A DNA stretch of 64,000 nt. Source: Schleiferiaceae bacterium. Lineage in GTDB: Bacteria > Bacteroidota > Bacteroidia > Flavobacteriales > Schleiferiaceae. The notes below the pieces were generated by a model that was given only the letters and a program-made list of their open reading frames with translations, was not told the DNA's origin and searched no databases. The DNA is taken from positions 124,001 to 188,000 of the forward strand of contig JAGYIN010000003.1 in the NCBI GenBank assembly GCA_018402665.1. The letters are read 5' to 3'. Shown here one piece after another: positions 55,173 through 62,521 of this stretch (position 1 is its first letter; every line of letters begins with the position of its first letter). A program made the translations under genes and the position numbers.

Positions 55173-56384
55173 ATGAAGTTTGTACAAAACATATTCGACC
55201 AGACTAGACCGCTTGTTGAAAAAGATGGCAAAAGAAACATCTTCTACCCATTGCACAACGCAATTGAGACGATGGCATTTGTTCCAGATCACACCGCGCA
55301 CTCCGGTGCACACGTGCGAGATGCTATAGATTTGAAACGCACCATGGTAACTGTAATCTTCGCGATGGTACCGGCACTGCTTTTTGGAATGTGGAACATC
55401 GGCCGCTTGCACTTCGGTGCTTTCGGTGAAGAGAGCACGTTGATCGATAACGTGATTTTCGGTGCCATGAAATTGTTGCCCCTAATCATCGTTACTTATG
55501 CAGCGGGCTTAGGTGTTGAAATCTATTTCTCTTGGAAACGCAACCACCCTGTAAACGAAGGTTTCTTGGTATCGGGTTTGCTGATTCCTATGATCATGCC
55601 TGTAGATATCCCATTGTGGATGGTTGCAGTAAGTACCATTTTTGCCGTATTGATCGGTAAAGAAGTGTTTGGTGGAACGGGAATGAATCTATTGAACCCT
55701 GCTTTAACTGCACGCGCGTTCGCTTTCTTTGCGTATCCAACTTGGATGTCAGGAGATAAGGTATGGATCAATACCACTTCAGCCGATGGTGGCCAATTGG
55801 TTGACGGATATTCTGGTGCAACCGCATTAGGAGATCTCGCAACGACCGTGGGGCAAGGTTTGGGAAATCCTTCTACAGAAACAGTCATGGCACAGTTTGG
55901 TCCGGAAGGCACCTACTCACTCATGAACGCTTTCCTAGGGCTTATTCCTGGATCAATCGGAGAGACTTCAGCGGCTTTAATTCTACTGGGAGGATTATTC
56001 CTCGTATTCAAAGGAGTGGGGTCTTGGCGCATTATGGTAAGTTTCTTCATCGGAGGTTTTGTAATGGCAGCAATATTTAATGCTTTCGCTGTAAATGAGT
56101 TCATGGGATTAAATCCTTTGCACCAGCTGATGTTGGGTGGATTCATGTTCGGTATGGTCTTTATGGCTACTGATCCTGTAAGCGCTGCGCAAACTACAAC
56201 CGGTAAGTTAATCTATGGATTCTTAGCAGGATTCTTCGGAATCATGATTCGTGTTTTCAACCCTGCCTATCCAGAAGGTATCATGCTTGCCATTCTATTC
56301 ATGAATGTAATGGCGCCTTTGATTGATCATTATGTAGTTGAAGCGAACGTAAAACGTCGCGCCAAACGTTTAGCTAACGCCTAA
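55173..56384 (+). CDS. nqrB: Na+-NQR subunit B, flavinylated membrane subunit
   Basis: NqrB is an integral membrane subunit carrying riboflavin and a covalently bound FMN and forms the sodium path. The 403-residue protein has about ten hydrophobic segments. The FMN attachment motif SGATALGDLATT is visible near residue 213, where FMN is linked to Thr by ApbE. GTGMNLLNPALTARAFAFFAYP and DPVSAAQTT are other family segments. It sits 10 bases after nqrA. Confidence 0.97.
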   Translation: MKFVQNIFDQTRPLVEKDGKRNIFYPLHNAIETMAFVPDHTAHSGAHVRDAIDLKRTMVTVIFAMVPALLFGMWNIGRLHFGAFGEESTLIDNVIFGAMKLLPLIIVTYAAGLGVEIYFSWKRNHPVNEGFLVSGLLIPMIMPVDIPLWMVAVSTIFAVLIGKEVFGGTGMNLLNPALTARAFAFFAYPTWMSGDKVWINTTSADGGQLVDGYSGATALGDLATTVGQGLGNPSTETVMAQFGPEGTYSLMNAFLGLIPGSIGETSAALILLGGLFLVFKGVGSWRIMVSFFIGGFVMAAIFNAFAVNEFMGLNPLHQLMLGGFMFGMVFMATDPVSAAQTTTGKLIYGFLAGFFGIMIRVFNPAYPEGIMLAILFMNVMAPLIDHYVVEANVKRRAKRLANA

Positions 56385-56394
56385 TCCCTAAAAT

Positions 56395-57087
56395 ATGAAC
56401 GTTAATAGCAATGCATATACGTACACTTTCGCTACTGTCATGGTAGTATTAGTAGCCGTATTATTAGCAGGTGCCTCTTTAGGGCTCAAATCAAAACAAG
56501 AAAACAACGTTAAACAGGAAAAAATGCAAAGCATTTTAGCTTCTGTAGGCGTTGAAGTCGATCGCAGCGAGGCAGAAGCCGCTTACGGCGAAGTAATCAA
56601 AGAAGTATTGACCATTAAAGGTGGTAAAGTAGTAAGCACGGATCGTGAAACGGGATTCAATGTAGATATGGCAGGTGCCATCAAAGCAGAGAATATGAAT
56701 CGCGAAGTGCCCTTGTACGTGGCAAATAAAGGCGGCGAAAATTACTACATCATCCCATTACGCGGTAAAGGACTCTGGGGACCCGTTTGGGGCTTTGTGA
56801 GTTTGGAGTCCGATGGAAATACAGTTGTAGGCGCCAACTTTGGTCACAAGAGTGAAACACCAGGTTTGGGCGCAGAAATCACTACGCCAATGTTTACGGA
56901 CCAGTTCCCGGGTAAAAAAATCTCTGAGGCAGGTTTGTTCCAGTCCATTTCGGTGGTGAAACAAGGTACCTCGTCAGGCGATTACATGGTGGATGGAATT
57001 TCTGGAGGTACGATCACATCTAATGGTGTGAACGATATGCTTGCAGATTGTCTAGCGCCTTATGCAGAATACTTCAAAAACATCTAA
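56395..57087 (+). CDS. nqrC: Na+-NQR subunit C, periplasmic flavin subunit
   Basis: NqrC has one N-terminal membrane anchor (VMVVLVAVLLAGASLGL) and a periplasmic domain with a covalent FMN. The 230-residue protein has GLGAEITTPMFTDQF and the flavinylation site DGISGGTITSNGVNDM, in which the Thr of SGGTIT is the expected FMN-binding residue; most relatives have SGATxT. It follows nqrB by 10 bases. Confidence 0.96.
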   Translation: MNVNSNAYTYTFATVMVVLVAVLLAGASLGLKSKQENNVKQEKMQSILASVGVEVDRSEAEAAYGEVIKEVLTIKGGKVVSTDRETGFNVDMAGAIKAENMNREVPLYVANKGGENYYIIPLRGKGLWGPVWGFVSLESDGNTVVGANFGHKSETPGLGAEITTPMFTDQFPGKKISEAGLFQSISVVKQGTSSGDYMVDGISGGTITSNGVNDMLADCLAPYAEYFKNI

Positions 57088-57090
57088 GCC

Positions 57091-57765
57091 ATGAGTACGG
57101 AAGTAAAAACTAAAGAGTCGTTGTTCTCGAAGAAGAATCAGCAACTATTAAAAGATCCTTTTAATGACAATAACCCTATTACCGTGCAGGTTTTGGGTAT
57201 TTGTTCGGCTTTGGCTATTACGGTTAAACTGGAGCCGGCGATCGTAATGTCACTCTCCGTGATGTTTGTACTAGCGGCGGGTAATGTGATCATCTCATTG
57301 ATACGTAACCTGATCCCTAACCGAATTCGTATTATCGTTCAGTTGGTAGTAGTTGCCTCCTTGGTAATTCTCGTGGACCAATTTCTAAAAGCCTTTGCTT
57401 ACGATGTGAGCAAGCAGCTGTCTGTCTTCGTTGGTTTGATTATCACGAACTGTATCATCATGGGTCGTTTTGAAGCTTTTGCTCTTGGAAATGGACCGTG
57501 GAAGGCATTCCTCGATGGCATTGGAAACTCCATAGGTTATGGTGTGATTCTCATTGCCGTCGCATTTGTACGTGAGCTCTTGGGTTCGGGGCAGCTTTTA
57601 GGAGCACAAATCATTCCATTGAGCTGGTACATCGACATGGACAAGGGAACAGGATTCTACGCCAACAATGGATTCTTTTTATTCCCTCCAATGGCATTGA
57701 TTGTTGTAGGAATGATCATCTGGGCGCAACGTGCCAAGAACACTAAACTCATCGAAGAAAACTAA
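57091..57765 (+). CDS. nqrD: Na+-NQR subunit D
   Basis: NqrD is an integral membrane subunit of 224 residues with six predicted segments. It shares an iron or iron-sulfur site with NqrE; two cysteines are visible where expected, in VLGICSALAIT and IITNCIIMGR. FEAFALGNGPWKAFLDGIGNSIGYG is the family signature. It starts 3 bases after the nqrC stop. Confidence 0.97.
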   Translation: MSTEVKTKESLFSKKNQQLLKDPFNDNNPITVQVLGICSALAITVKLEPAIVMSLSVMFVLAAGNVIISLIRNLIPNRIRIIVQLVVVASLVILVDQFLKAFAYDVSKQLSVFVGLIITNCIIMGRFEAFALGNGPWKAFLDGIGNSIGYGVILIAVAFVRELLGSGQLLGAQIIPLSWYIDMDKGTGFYANNGFFLFPPMALIVVGMIIWAQRAKNTKLIEEN

Positions 57766-57771
57766 ACCGAC

Positions 57772-58395
57772 ATGGGACAAGAACTAATTAATCTATTCGT
57801 CAAATCGATTTTTATCGAGAACATGATTTTCGCCTATTTCTTAGGTATGTGTTCGTATTTGGCGGTTTCTAAAACGGTAAAGACCGCTGTAGGTCTCGGT
57901 ATCGCTGTAACTTTTGTACTGGTCATCACTTTACCGGTAAACTGGTTGTTAGAGAACTATGTATTGCAACCTGGTGCCTTGAGCAAATGGTTGGGTGCAG
58001 GATTTGAAGAAGTTGACCTAAGCTTCCTTTCATTCATTATGTTTATTGCAGTAATTGCCTCTATGGTTCAATTGATTGAGATGATCGTTGAGAAATTTGC
58101 ACCAGCACTCTACAGTGCCTTGGGTATTTTCTTGCCACTTATTGCAGTGAATTGTTCTATTCTGGGTGGTTCACTCTTTATGCAAGAACGCGCATTCGGA
58201 ACCATAGCAGAAGCTACGGTTTACGGCCTTGGTTCAGGGGTGGGTTGGTTCCTTGCTATTGTTGCTATTGCTGCAATCCGCGAAAAAATCCGCTATTCGA
58301 ATGTTCCAGCTCCTTTGCGTGGTCTTGGGATCACCTTCATCATCACTGGATTGATGGGGATTGCATTTATGAGCTTCATGGGTATTAAATTATAA
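57772..58395 (+). CDS. nqrE: Na+-NQR subunit E
   Basis: NqrE is the partner of NqrD, 207 residues with six membrane segments in inverted topology. Its two site cysteines are in [11 protein letters not shown] and [10 protein letters not shown], so all four ligands of the D/E metal site are present in this genome. [21 protein letters not shown] is the conserved end. It lies 6 bases after nqrD. Confidence 0.97.
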   Translation: MGQELINLFVKSIFIENMIFAYFLGMCSYLAVSKTVKTAVGLGIAVTFVLVITLPVNWLLENYVLQPGALSKWLGAGFEEVDLSFLSFIMFIAVIASMVQLIEMIVEKFAPALYSALGIFLPLIAVNCSILGGSLFMQERAFGTIAEATVYGLGSGVGWFLAIVAIAAIREKIRYSNVPAPLRGLGITFIITGLMGIAFMSFMGIKL

Positions 58396-58407
58396 TTATA
58401 GGCAGCT

Positions 58408-59709
58408 ATGTTTTTATCTAGCACAGTAATTTTTTCATCGGTAGTCGTTTTCGTAGTAGTGATCCTTTTGCTGGTAACTATTCTATTGCAAGCGAAAGCT
58501 CGTTTATCACCAAGCGGTCCGGTTAAATTGAATATTAACGGTGATGATGTTGAGGTAGAATCAGGAACAACCCTGCTCACTACTTTGAGCAGCCAAAAAA
58601 TCTTCTTACCCTCCGCATGTGGTGGCGGTGGTACTTGCGGTATGTGTAAGTGTCAAGTTACCGAAGGTGGTGGCGAGATTCTGCCAACTGAAACCGGATT
58701 CTTCAACCGTAAAGAGATTGCGGATAACTGGCGTTTAGGATGTCAGATCAAAGTGAAGAACGACATGACGGTGAAAGTTCCGGAAGAAATTTTTGGAATC
58801 AAGAAATGGGAATGTGAGGTAGTAAGTAACTACAACGTAGCCTCTTTTATTAAGGAATTTGTAGTCCGTTTACCAGAAGGTGAGAACCTTGATTTTGAAG
58901 CGGGTGGTTATATTCAGGTCGACGTACCTGCAACTACTGTAGATTTTAAAAATATAGATATCACTTCGCACCCTAAATTAGGTAAGGCGCCGGATGAGTT
59001 CAAAGAAGAGTGGGATAAATTCAAGCTTTGGGATCTTAAAATGGTCAATCCAGAGCCGTTATTCCGAGCGTATTCTATGGCCAACCACCCTGCAGAAGGG
59101 AATATCGTGATGTTGAACATTCGTATCGCCACCCCTCCGTTTGATCGTAAGAAAGGCGGCTGGATGGACGTCAACCCAGGGGTTTGTTCGTCTTACGTGT
59201 TTGATCAAAAACCAGGTGATAAGGTGACCATTTCAGGTCCTTATGGAGAATTCTTCATTAAGGAGACTGAGGCGGAAATGCTTTACATCGGTGGTGGTGC
59301 GGGTATGGCTCCGATGCGTTCGCATTTGTTCCACTTATTCCACACCTTGAAGACGGGCCGTAAAGTCAGTTACTGGTACGGCGGTCGTTCGAAGCGTGAG
59401 TTGTTCTATCTGGAGGATTTCCGTCAGATTGAGGAGCAATTCCCAAATTTCAAATTCCACATTGTATTGTCTGAACCACTACCGGAAGATCACTGGAGTC
59501 CTAAAGACAGTATGGAAGCAGATGGCGATGGTTTCGTAGGCTTCGTTCACCAAGCGGTGATTGATAACTATTTGAACCACCACGATGCGCCAGAAGATAT
59601 AGAATTCTATTTCTGTGGTCCACCGCTTATGAATGCTGCGGTACTGAAGATGGTAGACGACTTTGGTGTACCGCCAGAGAACGTCAGCTTCGATGATTTC
59701 GGTGGATAA
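58408..59709 (+). CDS. nqrF: Na+-NQR subunit F, NADH-oxidising subunit
   Basis: NqrF takes electrons from NADH through FAD and a [2Fe-2S] centre. The 433-residue protein has an N-terminal membrane anchor, the ferredoxin-type cluster motif [17 protein letters not shown] with WRLGCQIKV, the FAD motif [12 protein letters not shown], the NADH-binding [12 protein letters not shown] and the C-terminal [14 protein letters not shown]. It closes the operon and a terminator follows before apbE. Confidence 0.98.
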   Translation: MFLSSTVIFSSVVVFVVVILLLVTILLQAKARLSPSGPVKLNINGDDVEVESGTTLLTTLSSQKIFLPSACGGGGTCGMCKCQVTEGGGEILPTETGFFNRKEIADNWRLGCQIKVKNDMTVKVPEEIFGIKKWECEVVSNYNVASFIKEFVVRLPEGENLDFEAGGYIQVDVPATTVDFKNIDITSHPKLGKAPDEFKEEWDKFKLWDLKMVNPEPLFRAYSMANHPAEGNIVMLNIRIATPPFDRKKGGWMDVNPGVCSSYVFDQKPGDKVTISGPYGEFFIKETEAEMLYIGGGAGMAPMRSHLFHLFHTLKTGRKVSYWYGGRSKRELFYLEDFRQIEEQFPNFKFHIVLSEPLPEDHWSPKDSMEADGDGFVGFVHQAVIDNYLNHHDAPEDIEFYFCGPPLMNAAVLKMVDDFGVPPENVSFDDFGG

Positions 59710-59727
59710 TCGAAAAAAATGATAACT

Positions 59728-59758
59728 AAAGCCGCTCCCTAAGGAGCGGCTTTTTATT
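59728..59758 (+). terminator. Intrinsic terminator after nqrF
   Basis: AAAGCCGCTCC pairs with GGAGCGGCTTT around a CTAA loop and is followed by a T-rich stretch. It lies 8 bases before the apbE ATG, so apbE is either reached by read-through or has a promoter inside nqrF. Confidence 0.9.
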
Positions 59759-59766
59759 TTCACGTT

Positions 59767-60768
59767 ATGAAGAACTATATAGCGCTATTCGCACTCGCGG
59801 TGTTGGTTTCGTGTTCGAACCGTCCCGAATTGGTGCAAATGACCAACCAGGGCCCCGCTCAAGGGTCCACCTTTAGTATCAGCTATCTGGTGCCGGAAGG
59901 TGTGGATTACCGTACTGCGATCGACTCTATCCTGCTATCTATGGACCAGCAAATGAGCTTATGGGTTGATCAAAGTGAGATTTCTGCGCTAAATAATGGT
60001 GATTCGATTTTTCTCAGTTCGGATTTTCATGATGTTATTTTAAAATCATTGATGCTTAGTGAACTGACCGATGGTGCATTCGATATATCCATAGCACCTT
60101 TGATTCAAGCGTGGGGTTTTTCTGGCGGCTCGCGAAAGGACACCATCAATGTAGATAGCTTACTGAATTTCGTTGGTTACAAAGGAATGGTTGCCCAACG
60201 GCCGGGCAAACGATTGGAAAAGTATGCCTTACCGAAAGGCTACGCGATTGATGTAAACGCGATTGCCCAGGGATATACGGTCGATATTGTAGCGGGCCTT
60301 TTGGAAGGCGAAGGCGTGGCGAATTATATGGTCGAAATAGGCGGCGAGGTCCGTTGTAAAGGAATCAATGCAAGAGGGCGGAAATGGCGTATCGGCATTG
60401 AAGAACCCACAGAAGAGCGGGTTGCCGGCCAGTTTCAAACGATAGTGGAGTTGGACAGCATGTCCTTAGCGACAAGTGGAAATTATCGAAAATATTGGGA
60501 AGATGAAACAGGGCAGAAGGTCGTTCACAGTATAGACCCAGAAACGGGGCGACCTGTGATCAGTAATCTTTTGAGCGCCAGCATTATTGCTCCAAATGCG
60601 ACGACGGCAGATGCCTTGGCCACGGCTTGTATGATCAAAGGCATTGGTGGCGCCACGCACATGCTGGAACGCTTTCCTGATGTAGAAGGCTACTTTATTG
60701 TAGGTAATAAATTTGGGGAGATTGAAGTTGTAGAGACTTCAGGGTGGAAGCAGTATACGATTAACTAG
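59767..60768 (+). CDS. apbE: FAD:protein FMN transferase (lipoprotein)
   Basis: ApbE moves FMN from FAD to Thr residues of NqrB and NqrC, so its place after nqrABCDEF explains itself. The 333-residue product has a lipoprotein signal (LFALAVLVSCSN), so it works in the periplasm. Motifs are GAFDISIAPLIQAWGF, YAIDVNAIAQGYTVDIV, YMVEIGGEVRCKG, SLATSGNYRKYWED and DPETGRPV, and the Mg-binding ATTADALATACMIKG near the C-terminus. Its stop overlaps the convergent small gene by 8 bases. Confidence 0.96.
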   Translation: MKNYIALFALAVLVSCSNRPELVQMTNQGPAQGSTFSISYLVPEGVDYRTAIDSILLSMDQQMSLWVDQSEISALNNGDSIFLSSDFHDVILKSLMLSELTDGAFDISIAPLIQAWGFSGGSRKDTINVDSLLNFVGYKGMVAQRPGKRLEKYALPKGYAIDVNAIAQGYTVDIVAGLLEGEGVANYMVEIGGEVRCKGINARGRKWRIGIEEPTEERVAGQFQTIVELDSMSLATSGNYRKYWEDETGQKVVHSIDPETGRPVISNLLSASIIAPNATTADALATACMIKGIGGATHMLERFPDVEGYFIVGNKFGEIEVVETSGWKQYTIN

Positions 60769-60970
60769 CCTGTTCGAGCTTCGTTTCACACTGGTTAGGG
60801 TCCTTGCCGCAGTAGGAACACGTTTCACCGTCTTTGTTTAAAAACGGGCTCTGAGAGGCACATGTGCCCGCAAATTCTCCGTCCTTTTTTGCCCAAATTT
60901 TAATAGCGATTCCTGCGAATCCTAATCCTAAAAGCACAACGGTAATTCCGATAAGTTTCAATGCAACCAT
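60761..60970 (-). CDS. Small Cys-rich membrane protein, candidate NqrM-type maturation factor
   Basis: The start at 60970 (MVALKLIGITVV) gives a 69-residue protein; the listed start at 61099 runs through the promoter box. It has one membrane helix (GITVVLLGLGFAGIAIKIWA) and then four cysteines in GTCASQSP and ETCSYCGKDPNQCETK. NqrM (DUF539) has the same plan, one helix plus four Cys, and is needed to build the NqrD/E metal site. The protein is convergent with apbE (8-base overlap) and next to the nqr operon. The assignment to NqrM is inference; sequence similarity to NqrM has not been checked. Confidence 0.72.
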   Translation of the reverse strand: MVALKLIGITVVLLGLGFAGIAIKIWAKKDGEFAGTCASQSPFLNKDGETCSYCGKDPNQCETKLEQAS

Positions 60971-60993
60971 GGTGAGGGTGTTTTTTCGTGGGT

Positions 60994-61001
60994 CAAAGGT
61001 A
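60994..61001 (-). promoter_or_regulatory. Candidate -7 box (TACCTTTG) for the small Cys-rich gene
   Basis: CAAAGGTA on the plus strand reads TACCTTTG on the minus strand, 23 bases before the start at 60970, the same box sequence as in front of folE. Confidence 0.5.
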
Positions 61002-61082
61002 CAACGGAGTATTGAATTATTAAGGCATACAATCGCGAATGGAATTCCCCCAGCGAAGCTGTGGTAACCGAAGGCTGTGATG

Positions 61083-61090
61083 TACATTTG
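61083..61090 (+). promoter_or_regulatory. Candidate -7 box (TACATTTG) for mdh
   Basis: An exact TAnnTTTG match, identical to the tRNA-Glu box, 31 bases before the mdh ATG. No clear -33 TTG is seen. Confidence 0.55.
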
Positions 61091-61121
61091 TAAAACCATT
61101 TTAACTTAAAACCAGATACAT

Positions 61122-62054
61122 ATGAAAATTACTGTTGTAGGTGCCGGAAACGTAGGTGCTACAGTAGCAGAGAACTTGGTTCGCCGCGAATTGGCGGAGG
61201 AGATTGTACTGCTTGATATCAAGGAGGGATTTGCGGAAGGCAAGGCCATGGACATGAACCAAACTGCAACTTTGAATGGATTTGATTCAAAGGTTGTCGG
61301 TTCGACCAATGATTACAGTAAAACTGCCGGTTCTGCCGTAGCAGTGATTACTTCTGGTATTCCTCGCAAGCCCGGTATGACTCGTGAAGAGTTGATCGGT
61401 ACGAATGCGAAGATCGTTCAAATGGTGACTGAGAATTTAATCAAGCACAGCCCTGAAATCATCATTGTGGTCATTTCTAACCCAATGGATACCATGACGT
61501 ATTTGACGTCAAAAACTTCGGGATTACCGAAGAACCGTATCATAGGTATGGGAGGTATTTTGGATTCAGCACGCTTTAAATACCGTTTATCGGAGCAATT
61601 GGGATGTTCTCCAAACGACCTGCAAGCGCAAGTTATAGGAGGTCACGGCGATACTACTATGATTCCTTTAATCAACCACGCGACCTACAACAGCATGCCA
61701 GTAACACAGTTCCTTACGCAGGAGCAGCAAGAGCATGTTGTTAAAGAAACTATGGTTGGTGGTGCTACTTTAACGAAGCTTATCGGAACTTCAGCGTGGT
61801 ATGCTCCAGGTGCTGCAGGTGCAGAGCTAGTGGAGTCGATTGTACGCAACCAAAAGAAAATGTTCCCTTGTTCAGTTTTACTTAACGGTGAATATGGACA
61901 GGACGACATTTGTATCGGTGTCCCTGTGATCATCGGTAAAAACGGATGGGAGAATGTAGTTGAGTTCGATTTGAGCGCTGATGAGAAGGATAAGTTCGAA
62001 GCTTCTGCTGCTGCTGTTCGTAAAATGAACGCTGCGCTAGACGAGAATCTATAA
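61122..62054 (+). CDS. mdh: Malate dehydrogenase (LDH-like type)
   Basis: Mdh oxidises malate to oxaloacetate with NAD+ in the TCA cycle. The 310-residue product is the LDH-like bacterial form (Mdh3 type): TVVGAGNVGATVAENL binds NAD, VITSGIPRKPGMTREEL has the substrate Arg residues, VVISNPMDTMTY follows, GMGGILDSARFKY has the catalytic Asp region and VIGGHGDTTMIPL the active His. It is transcribed alone with a candidate promoter and strong terminator. Confidence 0.97.
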   Translation: MKITVVGAGNVGATVAENLVRRELAEEIVLLDIKEGFAEGKAMDMNQTATLNGFDSKVVGSTNDYSKTAGSAVAVITSGIPRKPGMTREELIGTNAKIVQMVTENLIKHSPEIIIVVISNPMDTMTYLTSKTSGLPKNRIIGMGGILDSARFKYRLSEQLGCSPNDLQAQVIGGHGDTTMIPLINHATYNSMPVTQFLTQEQQEHVVKETMVGGATLTKLIGTSAWYAPGAAGAELVESIVRNQKKMFPCSVLLNGEYGQDDICIGVPVIIGKNGWENVVEFDLSADEKDKFEASAAAVRKMNAALDENL

Positions 62055-62090
62055 GTCCAGCGCTGAAAATAGTCCCCGTAGGGGCAAAAT

Positions 62091-62126
62091 AAAACTCCCG
62101 AGCGCGCAGCGCTCGGGAGTTTTTTA
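62091..62126. terminator. Bidirectional terminator between mdh and the DCC-family gene
   Basis: A perfect 12-bp stem ACTCCCGAGCGC / GCGCTCGGGAGT with a GCA loop, A-rich before and T6 after, between convergent genes. Confidence 0.93.
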
Positions 62127-62143
62127 TGCGTTTTTTTTGGGAC

Positions 62144-62521
62144 TTACTTAAGCATTCTTACGCCGTCGCTGGAGACGAATGTGCAATAGCCTTTGCCAAA
62201 AAATCGATAGCGTGTCTTGGCAATGATTCTGTAAATAATATCAAGCAAGAAGGTAGGTACGAGATGAAACACTTTGGTCCAACGGTAACCGGGTAGCATT
62301 TCTAGGATCAGCAATACGGCTTTGGAACGAATGTAGAATTGGTCGTCTAAAAATAAAACGACAGAATCTTCACTCTTTAAATGTTCAGGTAGATGTTCTT
62401 TTGCCCATTGGCTTGTTAACGAGGCGAAAGCGAATGTGTCATAGAAATCTCTACAGTGAATCCAGTCGACACTCTTGTTGCACAACGTACAAGGGCCGTC
62501 AAATAAAACTACCGCATGCAT
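62144..62521 (-). CDS. DCC family protein (DUF393, thiol-disulfide oxidoreductase-like)
   Basis: This 125-residue protein has the DUF393 signature FDGPCTLCNKSVDWI, with a CxxC-like pair in a thioredoxin-like setting, and a C-terminal aromatic region (YRIIAKTRYRFFGKG). The family is named for its DxxCxxC motif and its substrate is unknown. It overlaps the upstream sorting-domain gene by one base (TAATG). Confidence 0.9.
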   Translation of the reverse strand: MHAVVLFDGPCTLCNKSVDWIHCRDFYDTFAFASLTSQWAKEHLPEHLKSEDSVVLFLDDQFYIRSKAVLLILEMLPGYRWTKVFHLVPTFLLDIIYRIIAKTRYRFFGKGYCTFVSSDGVRMLK

